Source of the DNA: an uncultured Lachnospiraceae bacterium
GTDB lineage: Bacteria > Bacillota > Clostridia > Lachnospirales > Lachnospiraceae
NCBI GenBank assembly: GCA_934402515.1
Contig: CAKRTZ010000002.1
Coordinates: forward strand, 42,469 to 106,468
Reading direction: 5' to 3'
DNA: 64,000 bases
Shown here: positions 9,623 through 18,069 of the stretch, piece after piece
Numbering within the stretch: the first letter of the stretch is position 1
Layout: each line of letters opens with the position of its first letter
The notes under the pieces: model-generated
What the model was told of the DNA's origin: nothing
What the model saw: only the letters and a program-made list of their open reading frames with translations
Database searches by the model: none
Made by a program: the position numbers and the translations under genes

Positions 9623-12060
9623 ACACGTTTCTCCTGTTTTTTCATCCACGCCTGATAAGAGCCTGTGGTTTTCACATAGGCAAGGAAACGACTTCCTGCC
9701 TTCTCCATCTGTTTCCGGTTTACCCGCTTTTCTTCCAGTCCCTTTAAAATCTGACGGCTCACCGGAGGACCTCCGGGCATCACAATATCATTGCCTGCCG
9801 CCACCATATCGGCACCATCCGCCACGATGTCCATGTCACCCCAGTCGGTAATCACAATCCCGGTAAAGCCCCATTCCTTCCGCAGAATTTCCGTACATAA
9901 TTCTGCATTTGCTGCCGCAAAGGTTCCGTTGATTTTGTTAAAGGAAGTCATAAGGACTTTTACCTTGCCCCGTTTTACCACCATCTCAAAGGGCTTTAAA
10001 TAGATTTCCCTGGCGGTCCGTTCCTCCACAATGGAGTCCACCGCATTGTATTGTTTTCTGGCACATCCCCGACGGTAAGTCTCCTGTTCATTCAAGGCAA
10101 AATGTTTGGGGCATGCCGTTACCCCCTCATTTTCTGCTGCTCCCAGACAGACCTGAGTTCCCAGTATTCCAGTAAGATACGGGTCTTCGGAAAAATATTC
10201 AAAGTTTCGTCCCCCAAGAGGGTTTCTCTGTAAGTTCAGCGCCGGTGCAAGCCAACAATCCACACCCTTTTCGCTTGCCTCCTCGCCACAGGCTTTTCCA
10301 AAGGTAAAAAGTAGTTCTTTGGAAAAGCTGCACCCGGTCAGCATCTGGGTCGGCCATGCCGTTTCTCCCACACCAGCAGGTCCATCCTTATAGCAGATGG
10401 AGGGAATTCCAGCCTCAGGCAAAGCAGGAGAGACATATCCCGGTTTGCCTGAGGGGTGGGTCATCTGGGTAATATCGTTTCCCTTCTCATCCTGCAGCGT
10501 GGCGGGTGCCTGGACACCAAAACCGCCAAAGGGAAGTCCCGGTCCATATCCCACCAGAAGGGCTGCCAGTTGATTCTCCGATAACTTTTCGATGACGGGA
10601 TTGCAGGACTCCTGCTCCCGTTCTTTTTCTTCCCTGCTTTTGAAAGAAATCGCAGATTTCGGATTCGTTTCCTCTTTCCTGGAAAGAAAGGGAATTTTCC
10701 CCTGGTTTTCCTCCCGCAGTGCCAGCGCGGTTGTGACTTGCTCATAAACCACTGTTTCTTTTTTTACAAGTTCTGCTGCCACCTGGGTATTCCGGGAACT
10801 GTTTCCCACACGGAACTGATAGGTTCCCGCCTCCAGCACCCAGGCTTCCTGTCCTTCTTTATAGGAAAGGCAATCCTCCCAGGGAATCCACAGCGACACC
10901 TGACTGATTTCTCCCGGCTGTAATTCCTTCGTCTTAGCAAAACCCACCAGTTTCTGGAAGGGTTGGGGAAGTTCTCCTCTTGTAATGGAAAGATAAACCT
11001 CCACCACTTCTTTTCCCGAAAAGGTTTCTGACCGGTTTTGAACCAGTACGTTCACTTTTACTCCGTTTTCTGTCTCCTCTGCCTTTTCCGTTGTGATGGA
11101 AAAAGTGGCATAGGAAAGTCCGAAACCGAAGGGATATAACACCGGTTTTTTAAAGGAATCAAAATAGCGGTAGCCGGGATAAATCCCCTCCTGGTACACT
11201 GTCACCGGACTTTTCACAAAGCCATGACTGCCATTTGCCTCTGCATCCAGACCGTAATCCTCATAGGTCAGAATAGTATCGGGATGCTCCTTGTCAAAAC
11301 TGAAATGCTTTGCCGAAGGATAGTCCTCATAGGCATGGGCAATGGTAAATGCCAGCTTGCCGGAGGGTGACACTTTCCCGGAAAGGAGCCTTGCCAGTGC
11401 CTCGGTTCCCCGCTCTCCCGGTGCTCCCAGAAACAGGATGGCTTTCACTTTTTCCCTGCCTGCAAAATAGGACAGGTCGCACACCCCGTTGATATTTAAC
11501 AGCACTACCACCCGGTCAAAGGTTTCCGTCAGCCTGTCCAGAAGGGCTTTTTCCTCCTGGGACAACGCATAATCATCCACCAGATGCCGGTCACATTCCT
11601 CTCCCCCGGTTTCCCGTCCCAGGGTGTAGACGGCAGTGCCCGTCTCCCTCGCCGCCTGTTGTAATAACGGGTCGGGCACTGGGATTTCTTTCGGCTGGGA
11701 ATGATATCTGCCAAAAATCTCATAGATGGCACCACTGGCAACCAGATTGGCTCCCGCCGCCTTGATTTCCTCCAGCAGACTGACTTCTTTTTCCTTCGCC
11801 GTCTCCTCCCGGTAAAACTGGTCAAGTGCCTTTACCGGAAAGATTCCCTGTTTCTCACACGCCTCCACAATGGAATCCACCGGCTCCTGTAACACCGTCA
11901 TGCCGGAGCCTCGTCCTCCCAGGCTGGGTTTATAGGCACTCCGCCCGAAAAAGGCAAACGTCCCGCTAGATAGTGGCAGACAGTTTTCCTCATTTTTTAA
12001 CAGGACGAAGGATTCCTCTGCCAGTTCCCGGCATAACTGTTTTCTGTTTTCCTTTATCAT
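9619..12060 (-). CDS. GH3 family beta-glycosidase with reversed domain order
   Basis: This 813-residue GH3 enzyme begins with what is normally the C-terminal half (ESFVLLKNEENCLPL, the alpha/beta sandwich and a fibronectin-III-like region to about 430). It ends with the TIM-barrel half (KDGPAGVGETAWPT, APALNLQRNPLGGRNFEYF, CPKHFALNEQET). The nucleophile by comparison is D739 in VITDWGDMD. The same permuted order is known for some rumen and gut Clostridia beta-glucosidases such as Butyrivibrio BglA. No signal peptide is visible. AGGGGAG lies 9 bases before the ATG, and the next gene follows with an ATGA overlap. It probably degrades the same imported oligosaccharides as its neighbour, with a different linkage or chain-length preference. 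Confidence 0.9.
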   Translation of the reverse strand: MIKENRKQLCRELAEESFVLLKNEENCLPLSSGTFAFFGRSAYKPSLGGRGSGMTVLQEPVDSIVEACEKQGIFPVKALDQFYREETAKEKEVSLLEEIKAAGANLVASGAIYEIFGRYHSQPKEIPVPDPLLQQAARETGTAVYTLGRETGGEECDRHLVDDYALSQEEKALLDRLTETFDRVVVLLNINGVCDLSYFAGREKVKAILFLGAPGERGTEALARLLSGKVSPSGKLAFTIAHAYEDYPSAKHFSFDKEHPDTILTYEDYGLDAEANGSHGFVKSPVTVYQEGIYPGYRYFDSFKKPVLYPFGFGLSYATFSITTEKAEETENGVKVNVLVQNRSETFSGKEVVEVYLSITRGELPQPFQKLVGFAKTKELQPGEISQVSLWIPWEDCLSYKEGQEAWVLEAGTYQFRVGNSSRNTQVAAELVKKETVVYEQVTTALALREENQGKIPFLSRKEETNPKSAISFKSREEKEREQESCNPVIEKLSENQLAALLVGYGPGLPFGGFGVQAPATLQDEKGNDITQMTHPSGKPGYVSPALPEAGIPSICYKDGPAGVGETAWPTQMLTGCSFSKELLFTFGKACGEEASEKGVDCWLAPALNLQRNPLGGRNFEYFSEDPYLTGILGTQVCLGAAENEGVTACPKHFALNEQETYRRGCARKQYNAVDSIVEERTAREIYLKPFEMVVKRGKVKVLMTSFNKINGTFAAANAELCTEILRKEWGFTGIVITDWGDMDIVADGADMVAAGNDIVMPGGPPVSRQILKGLEEKRVNRKQMEKAGSRFLAYVKTTGSYQAWMKKQEKRV

Positions 12061-12074
12061 CGTTTTCTACTCCC

Positions 12075-12968
12075 CTAACCTTTTACTGCACCCACTGCAA
12101 TTCCTTCTGCAAAATATTTCTGCAAGAAAGGATAAACTAACAAAATGGGGAGCATTGCCACAAAAGCGATTGCCATACGCACGGACACGGACGGCATGGT
12201 TGCAATCATGCTTGCCATATCCTTGGACATCAGACCACTGGAAAGTGCCTGCACATCGCTAATCATTTTGTTTAACAGATTCTGGATTCCCCAGTATTTT
12301 TCTTGATTTACATAATACAAGCCATTTGTCCAGTCATTCCAATAGCCCAAGGCTGCAAACAGTCCGGTGGCAACCAGAATGGGTTTTCCCAGAGGAAGGG
12401 CTACCTTCGTAAATACGGTCACATGTCCGGCTCCATCGATTTCTGCCGCCTCATACAGTGCCGTGGGAATACTGGTTTCAAAAAAGGTACGGACAAGCAG
12501 TACATTGACAGCACTCATGAGAAGATTGGGAACCAACAGGGCAAAAATGGTGTTTTTAATATGGAAGGTTCCTGTATACATCATGTAGGTGGGCACCAGA
12601 CCGCCGTTAAACAGCATGGTAAAAAACACATAAAACATGAGGACTCTGCGGAAAGGCAGTTTTTTTAAGGACAGTCCGTATGCCAGCATGGAAGTGAGAA
12701 GGAGGTTGCACGCCGTTCCCACCAGCGTGACCAGAATCGTGATGCCATAGGAATGAAACACTTTATCCCCATTCTGGAAAATGTAGCGGTACGCCTCCAG
12801 GCTGAATTTTTCCGGGAACAGCGAGTAACCGTTCATGACCAGCGTGTTTTCCTCTGTGATGGATGACATAAACAGAAGTAAAAAGGGAAATATCATAAAT
12901 AGCGTTAAAAGAATCAATACCACATGGCACAGCACCTGGTAGCGTCTGTTTTCTCTCGTTTTTAACAT
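12075..12968 (-). CDS. Carbohydrate ABC transporter permease, LplC/YtcP type
   Basis: This 297-residue inner-membrane protein has about six transmembrane segments. The EAA loop (LYEAAEIDGAGHVTVFTKVA) contacts the shared ATPase. It ends with the YPFLQKYFAEGIAVGAVKG-type tail typical of this subfamily. It forms the membrane channel with the adjacent LplB-type permease. No ATPase gene is present here; such systems usually share an MsmX/UgpC-type ATPase encoded elsewhere. GGAAGGAG precedes the ATG, and the spacing to the previous gene is 14 bases. Confidence 0.9.
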   Translation of the reverse strand: MLKTRENRRYQVLCHVVLILLTLFMIFPFLLLFMSSITEENTLVMNGYSLFPEKFSLEAYRYIFQNGDKVFHSYGITILVTLVGTACNLLLTSMLAYGLSLKKLPFRRVLMFYVFFTMLFNGGLVPTYMMYTGTFHIKNTIFALLVPNLLMSAVNVLLVRTFFETSIPTALYEAAEIDGAGHVTVFTKVALPLGKPILVATGLFAALGYWNDWTNGLYYVNQEKYWGIQNLLNKMISDVQALSSGLMSKDMASMIATMPSVSVRMAIAFVAMLPILLVYPFLQKYFAEGIAVGAVKG

Positions 12969-12982
12969 GGTTTGTCTCCTTC

Positions 12983-13915
12983 CTAAAATAATGCGTTTTC
13001 TTCACTGAACCGGCGAACCAGCGCGTTGACGGTCAGCACCAGAATAAAGCCGACAACGGACTGGTAGAATCCTGCCGCCGCGGACATGCTGGGGTTATTC
13101 TGCTGTAACAGTGCCCGGTACACATAGGTATCAATGGTGTTTGTGGTGGAATAAATAGCGCCTGAGTTCTGGGGCACCTGATAAAACAGTCCAAAATCGG
13201 AGAAAAAGATTTTGCTGACACTTAACATCACCAGTGTGATAATGGAAGGCACCAGACTGGGCAGTGTGATTTTGCGGATAAGCTGAAAACGGTTCGCTCC
13301 GTCTATCTTTGCCGCCTCAAAAATGGAATTGTCAATTCCGGCGATTGCCGCAATATAAATCAGACAGCCGTAGCCGAGTCCCTTCCACAGATTGACCAGC
13401 ACTAAAATCACCGGCCACGCTCCCGGCGTGCTGTACCAGTTTACAGGCTCCAGTCCAAAAAAGGGCAGAATACTGTTATTCAGCATACCATTTTCATTAC
13501 TCAAAAGTGCAAACACAATGTAGGAAACGATGACAATGGACATCAGAAAGGGAAACAGAATGGCGCTTTGGTACAGCTTTTTCATCTTCTTGCTTGCCAC
13601 ATCCGAAATGAAAATCGCTACCAGAATTCCAACTACATTGTTCACCAAAATAAAGGCGAAATTGTATAAAATGGTGTTTCTTGTGATAATCCATGCGTCC
13701 TTGGATTTAAACAGATAAATAAAGTTTTTATACCAGGGGTCTGCCCAGGGACTGCCCCAGATTCCATCCGCAAAGTTTACCTGCTTAAAGGCAGAAATCA
13801 GTCCTGCCATGGGAATGTAGTTATTGATAAATAAATAAGCCAGTCCGGGTAACATCATCAGATAAACGGGCATCCAGTAACGCACCCGAAACTGCTTTTT
13901 CTTTCCTTTTTTCAT
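12983..13915 (-). CDS. Carbohydrate ABC transporter permease, LplB type
   Basis: This 310-residue integral membrane protein opens with a lysine-rich N-terminus and then MLPGLAYLFINNYIPM, as in LplB/YteP permeases. The EAA motif is FEAAKIDGANRFQLIRKITL. It pairs with the downstream LplC-type permease. AGGAG lies 8 bases before the ATG, directly against the T-run of the hairpin that follows the binding-protein gene. Translation and attenuation may therefore interact here. Confidence 0.9.
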   Translation of the reverse strand: MKKGKKKQFRVRYWMPVYLMMLPGLAYLFINNYIPMAGLISAFKQVNFADGIWGSPWADPWYKNFIYLFKSKDAWIITRNTILYNFAFILVNNVVGILVAIFISDVASKKMKKLYQSAILFPFLMSIVIVSYIVFALLSNENGMLNNSILPFFGLEPVNWYSTPGAWPVILVLVNLWKGLGYGCLIYIAAIAGIDNSIFEAAKIDGANRFQLIRKITLPSLVPSIITLVMLSVSKIFFSDFGLFYQVPQNSGAIYSTTNTIDTYVYRALLQQNNPSMSAAAGFYQSVVGFILVLTVNALVRRFSEENALF

Positions 13916-13930
13916 TTTCTTTCTCCTGTA

Positions 13931-13986
13931 AAAAAATCTGCCGTACTAAGGAGCAAAAACTTTGCTGTAAATTCTTAGTACGGCAG
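13931..13986 (-). terminator. Intra-operon hairpin and T-run after the binding-protein gene
   Basis: A perfect 13-bp stem (arms 13938-13950 and 13974-13986) is followed on the minus strand by six Ts (13936-13931). The loop contains a second small inverted repeat (AGCAAA/TTTGCT). It lies between the solute-binding protein and the first permease and probably acts as a partial terminator, giving more binding protein than permease. Confidence 0.7.
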
Positions 13987-14021
13987 TTTCCTGTCCACGT
14001 TAGTTCTTATATTGTGTCATC

Positions 14022-15581
14022 TTATTTGGTACTCAGCCATGCATCTAACTGCTGCTGTTTTGCATCAATGACGGTCTGCATGCCTGCATTATCCAATTCC
14101 TCTAAAAATTTAGGTAATTCTGTCTCGGGGTTCGCAGCTCCGGTATTTAAAGCATCCATATACTGGCTCTTTACGTTGGAGATTGCTGCAATCTCGGTGC
14201 TTAACTCGCTGCTGTCGTAGGCAAATCCCAGCGCGCTTGACTTGGGAACACTTTTCATGGACTCGGTCTGTTTTTCCCATAAATCCGGGTCATTGCCCTC
14301 CCAGATACCACCGGCAAACTGGTTAGGAAGTTCCCATCCCTGATTGAAACTGTAGGTCGCAGTAGTCACATCCACACCTTCTGGAAAGTGATATAAGCCA
14401 TCATCCCCTACTACATAGTGAGTTCCCTCAATACCGAAGTTAATTAAATCCGTTACTTCTTTGCTGTTGTATAAGTAGTCTAACAGTAAGAACGCTCTTT
14501 CAGGATTCTCACTTGCCTGGGCAATTCCCCAACTGTTCCAGCAATAGCCGGTTGTGGTAAGCTGTCCTTTGGTGATGGGAACGCAAATCATTTCGGTTCC
14601 ACAAGATGCACTGTTAGAAGCCTCTGCGTCCATTCCGCCGGGAGTAAAGAAGGAGAAGGCTCTTCCTGCTTGAACCGCTGTGGAAGCGGGATCCGTTGTG
14701 GTAGCTGCATCTTTGGAAATCCAGCCCTTCTGTGCCCAGTTGTAGTTTCTCGTTACGATTTCTTTATAATCATCGCTGGCAAACCAGTTTACAACCTCAG
14801 TTTTTTCACCATAGTTTAATAAAACACCGTTGTAATCGGTAAGAGGATCACAGGTTTCCACCTTGGCATCTGCCTGGGTTCCCTTGGTCATCCACGCCAT
14901 CACTGCCTCAGGATGATTCTGCTGCACTGCCTCATACACCTTTTCCATATCATCAATATCAGAAATATCGTCTCTGGAGAAACCAGCCTCCTCCAGCCAG
15001 TCTGCTCTCATGCAGATAGTGGAAAGTCCTGAACTTTCATGTACAACAGGAACGCCAAACATAAAATCATTAACGCAGCCTGTATACAATAAATCCTCGC
15101 CCATTTCTGCATAGGCTGCTTTCATGTTCACACCGTACTGCTCTACATAGTCACTTAAATCAATAATCATTTTGTTGCTGATGAACGAACTTGCAAAACT
15201 GTTAATAACTGGAACTAAGTCTACTTTGTCTCCGCCCTGTAACATCAGAGGGAGCTGGGTTGTGAAATCACCCATGGAAAGCATGACAATATTCAACTTG
15301 GTGTTAATGTCTTTCTCTAAGATTTCATTGACCTTTTCCATAACCATATCCTGGTCTGCCTGTTGGTTTCCAATGAGTACCATGGTTGCCTCGTAAGGCT
15401 CGGAAACGTCAATTCCGTTTACTTCATTCTCCTGTGTACCATTCTCTGTGCTGTCCGTGCTTTCTGTAGTTGCTGCACTTGTAGATTCCTGCTGTGTTTC
15501 CTGTTTGTCACTTCCGCAGCCTGCTAACATGGATACTGCCATGGTTGCTGCCAGAATGACTGAAACTGCTTTCTTTTTCAT
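14022..15581 (-). CDS. Carbohydrate ABC transporter substrate-binding lipoprotein
   Basis: This 519-residue protein has a lipoprotein signal peptide with lipobox SMLAGC at about 18-23, followed by a Ser/Thr/Glu-rich linker. The body resembles the LplA family of large binding proteins. It includes RADWLEEAGF, common in these proteins, and the late motif GYCWNSWGIAQASENPERAFLLL seen in the DUF3502-type C-terminus. It is the first gene of the locus and should capture oligosaccharides at the cell surface for the two permeases. AGGAG lies 6-7 bases before the ATG. The ligand is not known. Confidence 0.9.
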   Translation of the reverse strand: MKKKAVSVILAATMAVSMLAGCGSDKQETQQESTSAATTESTDSTENGTQENEVNGIDVSEPYEATMVLIGNQQADQDMVMEKVNEILEKDINTKLNIVMLSMGDFTTQLPLMLQGGDKVDLVPVINSFASSFISNKMIIDLSDYVEQYGVNMKAAYAEMGEDLLYTGCVNDFMFGVPVVHESSGLSTICMRADWLEEAGFSRDDISDIDDMEKVYEAVQQNHPEAVMAWMTKGTQADAKVETCDPLTDYNGVLLNYGEKTEVVNWFASDDYKEIVTRNYNWAQKGWISKDAATTTDPASTAVQAGRAFSFFTPGGMDAEASNSASCGTEMICVPITKGQLTTTGYCWNSWGIAQASENPERAFLLLDYLYNSKEVTDLINFGIEGTHYVVGDDGLYHFPEGVDVTTATYSFNQGWELPNQFAGGIWEGNDPDLWEKQTESMKSVPKSSALGFAYDSSELSTEIAAISNVKSQYMDALNTGAANPETELPKFLEELDNAGMQTVIDAKQQQLDAWLSTK

Positions 15582-15621
15582 TCTGATTCTCCTTTGGATT
15601 TCTGCTGTATTCGATGGTTTT

Positions 15622-15650
15622 ATTATAGGGTTTCCATCGTTTACGGTCTA
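15622..15650 (-). promoter_or_regulatory. Promoter of the carbohydrate operon with a cre-like site
   Basis: Minus strand: TAGACC (15650-15645), 17 bases, TATAAT (15627-15622). The spacer holds CGTAAACGATGGAA (15645-15632), which matches 12 of the 14 positions I compared with TGNAANCGNTNNCA (first T and the C near the end differ). CcpA repression is plausible but unproven. Confidence 0.5.
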
Positions 15651-15710
15651 TAACTGTTCTGTCCAGTCCATGACGCTAATCTGACCTGTGGTGCCTTTCT
15701 TTGCACAATC

Positions 15711-15752
15711 AAAAAACTCCCCAAACTCATCATCTGACGAGCCGAGGGAGTT
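15711..15752 (-). terminator. Terminator of mgtE
   Basis: On the minus strand, AACTCCC (15752-15746) pairs with GGGAGTT (15721-15715), with an inner CTCGTCAGATGATGAG helix, and a T-run follows. It lies just after the mgtE stop codon. Confidence 0.8.
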
Positions 15753-15766
15753 CTTTTTATTTTTTA

Positions 15767-17098
15767 TCACAAGTTCAGTAAATGTGTCGCGATACTAAAG
15801 TAAACCAAAAGGGACAGGGCATCAACGATGGTGGTGATAAACGGGCTAGCCATAACTGCGGGGTCAAAGCCCAGTTTCTTGGCAATCATAGGCAGACTGC
15901 ATCCCACAATCTGGGCAATCATTACAGCACAGACCAAGGTGAGGCAGATAACGACTGCCACGGTAACCGCCACATGATCAAATACAAGCAACTTTACGAA
16001 GTTTGCCACTGCAAGAGTGATACCGCACATCACGGCGATACGCACTTCCTTTCCTGCTACCTTAAACCAGTCTTTAAATTCCACTTCATTCAGGGACAGT
16101 CCACGGATAATAATGGCACTTGCCTGACCTCCGGCGTTACCACCGGTATCCATCAACATGGGAATATAGGCAGTCAATACTACACAAATACTCAACGCAT
16201 CTTCAAAGGATGAGATAATTTTACTGGTAAAGGTTGAGGAAATCATTAACAGTAAAAGCCAGGGGATTCTTTTTTTCCATCCATCTACAACAGAGGTTTT
16301 CAGATAGGGACGGTCAGACGGCATCACCGCTGCCATCTTCTCAATATCCTCTGTGGCCTCTTCCTGCATGATATCCACGATATCATCCACCGTGATGATA
16401 CCTACCATGCGGTTTTCATTATCCACAACCGGCATGGCTGTAAATCCATATTTCTGGAATTGTGCAGCAGCTTCCTCCTGGTCCGTATGTGTATTGATTG
16501 AGATAACATTTTCATGCATGATATCTCCAATCACCTCACCGGGATCACTCAGAAGCAGATAGCGCAACGCTACCGTTCCTACCAGTCTGCGTCCACTGTC
16601 CAGCACATAACAGATATTGACCGTCTCGCGATCCAGTGCAATCTTTCTGATCCTCTCAATGGCTTCTGCCACCGTCAGATTTTCTTTCAGATCCACATAC
16701 TCCACAGTCATGATGCTTCCGGCCGAATCCTCCGGATATCTCAATAGATCATTAACATCACGTCTGGTCTCGGGGCTTACATTCGCCAACAGTCTCTTGA
16801 CGATGTTCGCAGGCATTTCATCCAACAGATCCGCCGCATCATCGGACATCAGGTTATCAATAATCACTCCTGCTTCTTTCTCAGAAAGCATGGTGATCAG
16901 GTACTGCTGTTCATCTACCTCCAGATAGGCAAACACATCTGCTGCCGCATCCTTGGGCAAAATACGAAAAACTTTAAGCATCTCCTCGTTGTCAAGTTCC
17001 TCGAGAACTGCTGCGATATCCGCATCGTTCATCTCCTCCAGGCGCTGACGCAGGCGAGTATATTGCTTATTCTCTAACAGTTCAATAATTTCTTCCAT
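15767..17098 (-). CDS. mgtE: Magnesium transporter MgtE
   Basis: This 443-residue protein has the full MgtE layout. The N domain with acidic repeats spans about 1-130 (DAADLLDEMPANIVKRLL). Two CBS domains span about 132-250 (DSAGSIMT, AMPVVDNENRMVGIITVDD). Five C-terminal transmembrane helices carry the signature PMLMDTGGNAGGQ. It is a homodimeric Mg2+ channel gated by Mg2+ bound in the N and CBS domains. GGAGG lies 9 bases before the ATG. A 36-codon ORF overlaps the start region and may couple translation. The gene has a strong sigma-A promoter inside the 3' end of the upstream gene. Confidence 0.96.
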   Translation of the reverse strand: MEEIIELLENKQYTRLRQRLEEMNDADIAAVLEELDNEEMLKVFRILPKDAAADVFAYLEVDEQQYLITMLSEKEAGVIIDNLMSDDAADLLDEMPANIVKRLLANVSPETRRDVNDLLRYPEDSAGSIMTVEYVDLKENLTVAEAIERIRKIALDRETVNICYVLDSGRRLVGTVALRYLLLSDPGEVIGDIMHENVISINTHTDQEEAAAQFQKYGFTAMPVVDNENRMVGIITVDDIVDIMQEEATEDIEKMAAVMPSDRPYLKTSVVDGWKKRIPWLLLLMISSTFTSKIISSFEDALSICVVLTAYIPMLMDTGGNAGGQASAIIIRGLSLNEVEFKDWFKVAGKEVRIAVMCGITLAVANFVKLLVFDHVAVTVAVVICLTLVCAVMIAQIVGCSLPMIAKKLGFDPAVMASPFITTIVDALSLLVYFSIATHLLNL

Positions 17099-17184
17099 AG
17101 CAATTTTCCTCCGGTATTCAGTTTCGTGGTCTTACTACTTTGCCCAGGAACAGGGTTATCTGTACTATGCGTACTTTTCTTCAT
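17074..17184 (-). CDS. Putative 36-residue leader ORF overlapping mgtE
   Basis: An ATG at 17184, preceded by AAAGGTGG, opens a 36-codon frame ending at TAG (17076-17074), 25 bases inside mgtE in another frame. The peptide starts MKKSTHSTDN, is rich in Lys, Ser and Thr, and has GGK near the middle. The mgtE ribosome binding site lies inside it, so its translation would affect mgtE initiation. It is the first ORF after the strong promoter at 17236-17265. It could be a regulatory leader peptide; it could also be a chance ORF. Confidence 0.4.
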   Translation of the reverse strand: MKKSTHSTDNPVPGQSSKTTKLNTGGKLLWKKLLNC

Positions 17185-17235
17185 AATAAAACCACCACCT
17201 TTCCAAAAGAAAATTTATGGAAACTTCCAATAGAA

Positions 17236-17265
17236 ACTATACTAAAATTTCAGAGTTTTTGTCAA
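17236..17265 (-). promoter_or_regulatory. Strong sigma-A promoter of mgtE
   Basis: Minus strand: a perfect TTGACA (17265-17260), an 18-base spacer and TATAGT (17241-17236). It lies in the last codons of the YigZ gene and gives a leader of roughly 130 bases before mgtE. I see no M-box consensus in that leader. Confidence 0.7.
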
Positions 17266-17875
17266 CATAAAATGAATTTCCCAAAGACTCATAAGACGCT
17301 TTTCCGCAGGTACTTTCCGTAATTGCTTTTTCCAGAGATTCCCGCTCTTCCATGGGCAGACGCACGGTGATAGACACTTTATCCGTATAGGCACTGTCCT
17401 GTTGCTCAATCCCCCGGTCATTTAAAATGTAGAGAACTTTTCCTACATTATTATAATCGGTGTCGATGCGAAGGGTTACCCCCTGCCTCATGATTCCAAT
17501 CCGGCATTGATTCAAGCCTGCCTGTACAGCCTGGGTGTAGGCACGCACCAGGCCGCCTGTTCCCAGTAAGGTTCCGCCGAAGTATCTGGTAACCACCACT
17601 GCCACATTGCGCACGCCGCTTCCCAACAGTACCTCCAGCATAGGCCGGCCTGCTGTGCCGGAGGGCTCTCCATCGTCATTGCATCTGGTCAGTTGAGCCT
17701 CATCCCCCAGCACAAATGCAGAACAGTTGTGTCTTGCATCCCAATATTTCTTTTTCATTTCCTCAATAAATGCCACGGCTTCCTCCTGCGTCTCCACCGG
17801 ACGCATGGTGGCAATAAAGCGGGATTTTTTCTCTTCAATTTCTCCGCTGCCGCCTTCGATTAAAATTTTATACAT
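17237..17875 (-). CDS. YigZ/IMPACT family protein (UPF0029)
   Basis: The N-terminal IMPACT domain shows KKSRFIATMRPVETQEEA, YWDARHNCSAFVLG, DDGEPSGTAGRPML and VVVTRYFGGTLLGTGGLVRAY, nearly identical to family consensus. The C-terminal part is the DUF1949-like domain. Length is 212 residues from the ATG at 17875, which has GAGGG 8 bases before it and matches the usual start point of homologues such as YvyE. An ATG nine codons upstream (17902) is also possible, with AGGAG inside a palindrome. The role of the family in bacteria is not settled; eukaryotic IMPACT regulates Gcn2. Confidence 0.92.
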   Translation of the reverse strand: MYKILIEGGSGEIEEKKSRFIATMRPVETQEEAVAFIEEMKKKYWDARHNCSAFVLGDEAQLTRCNDDGEPSGTAGRPMLEVLLGSGVRNVAVVVTRYFGGTLLGTGGLVRAYTQAVQAGLNQCRIGIMRQGVTLRIDTDYNNVGKVLYILNDRGIEQQDSAYTDKVSITVRLPMEERESLEKAITESTCGKASYESLGNSFYVDKNSEILV

Positions 17876-17902
17876 GGGACTATCCCTCGTTTGCTCGTTC
17901 AT

Positions 17903-17922
17903 GGTACAGGATCTCCTGTACC
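17903..17922 (-). repeat. Palindrome over a possible upstream ribosome binding site
   Basis: A 9-bp perfect inverted repeat (arms 17903-17911 and 17914-17922, 2-base centre) contains the AGGAG that would serve the ATG at 17902. Folded RNA would hide that site and favour the start at 17875, or the DNA could be an operator. Confidence 0.5.
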
Positions 17923-18012
17923 ATTATGTTACCATATACCGGTTTAAATGCGAACAAAAAAGTGAACAATTCTTAATATGGAAGAAAAAACCTTTATTTA
18001 GGAAGTATGTTT

Positions 18013-18021
18013 TGATATAAT
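18013..18021 (+). promoter_or_regulatory. Extended -10 promoter of the class A PBP
   Basis: TGATATAAT gives a TGN-TATAAT extended -10 about 50 bases before the PBP start codon. The -35 region is a poor match. Confidence 0.5.
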
Positions 18022-18069
18022 GTATTAGTTAAAATTCAAAGCTTACAGAAAGGCTTAGGTTTATATTCG

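Noticed and set aside
17099..17235. M-box magnesium riboswitch before mgtE
   Set aside because: The leader lacks the conserved M-box stretches; a leader ORF explains the region better.
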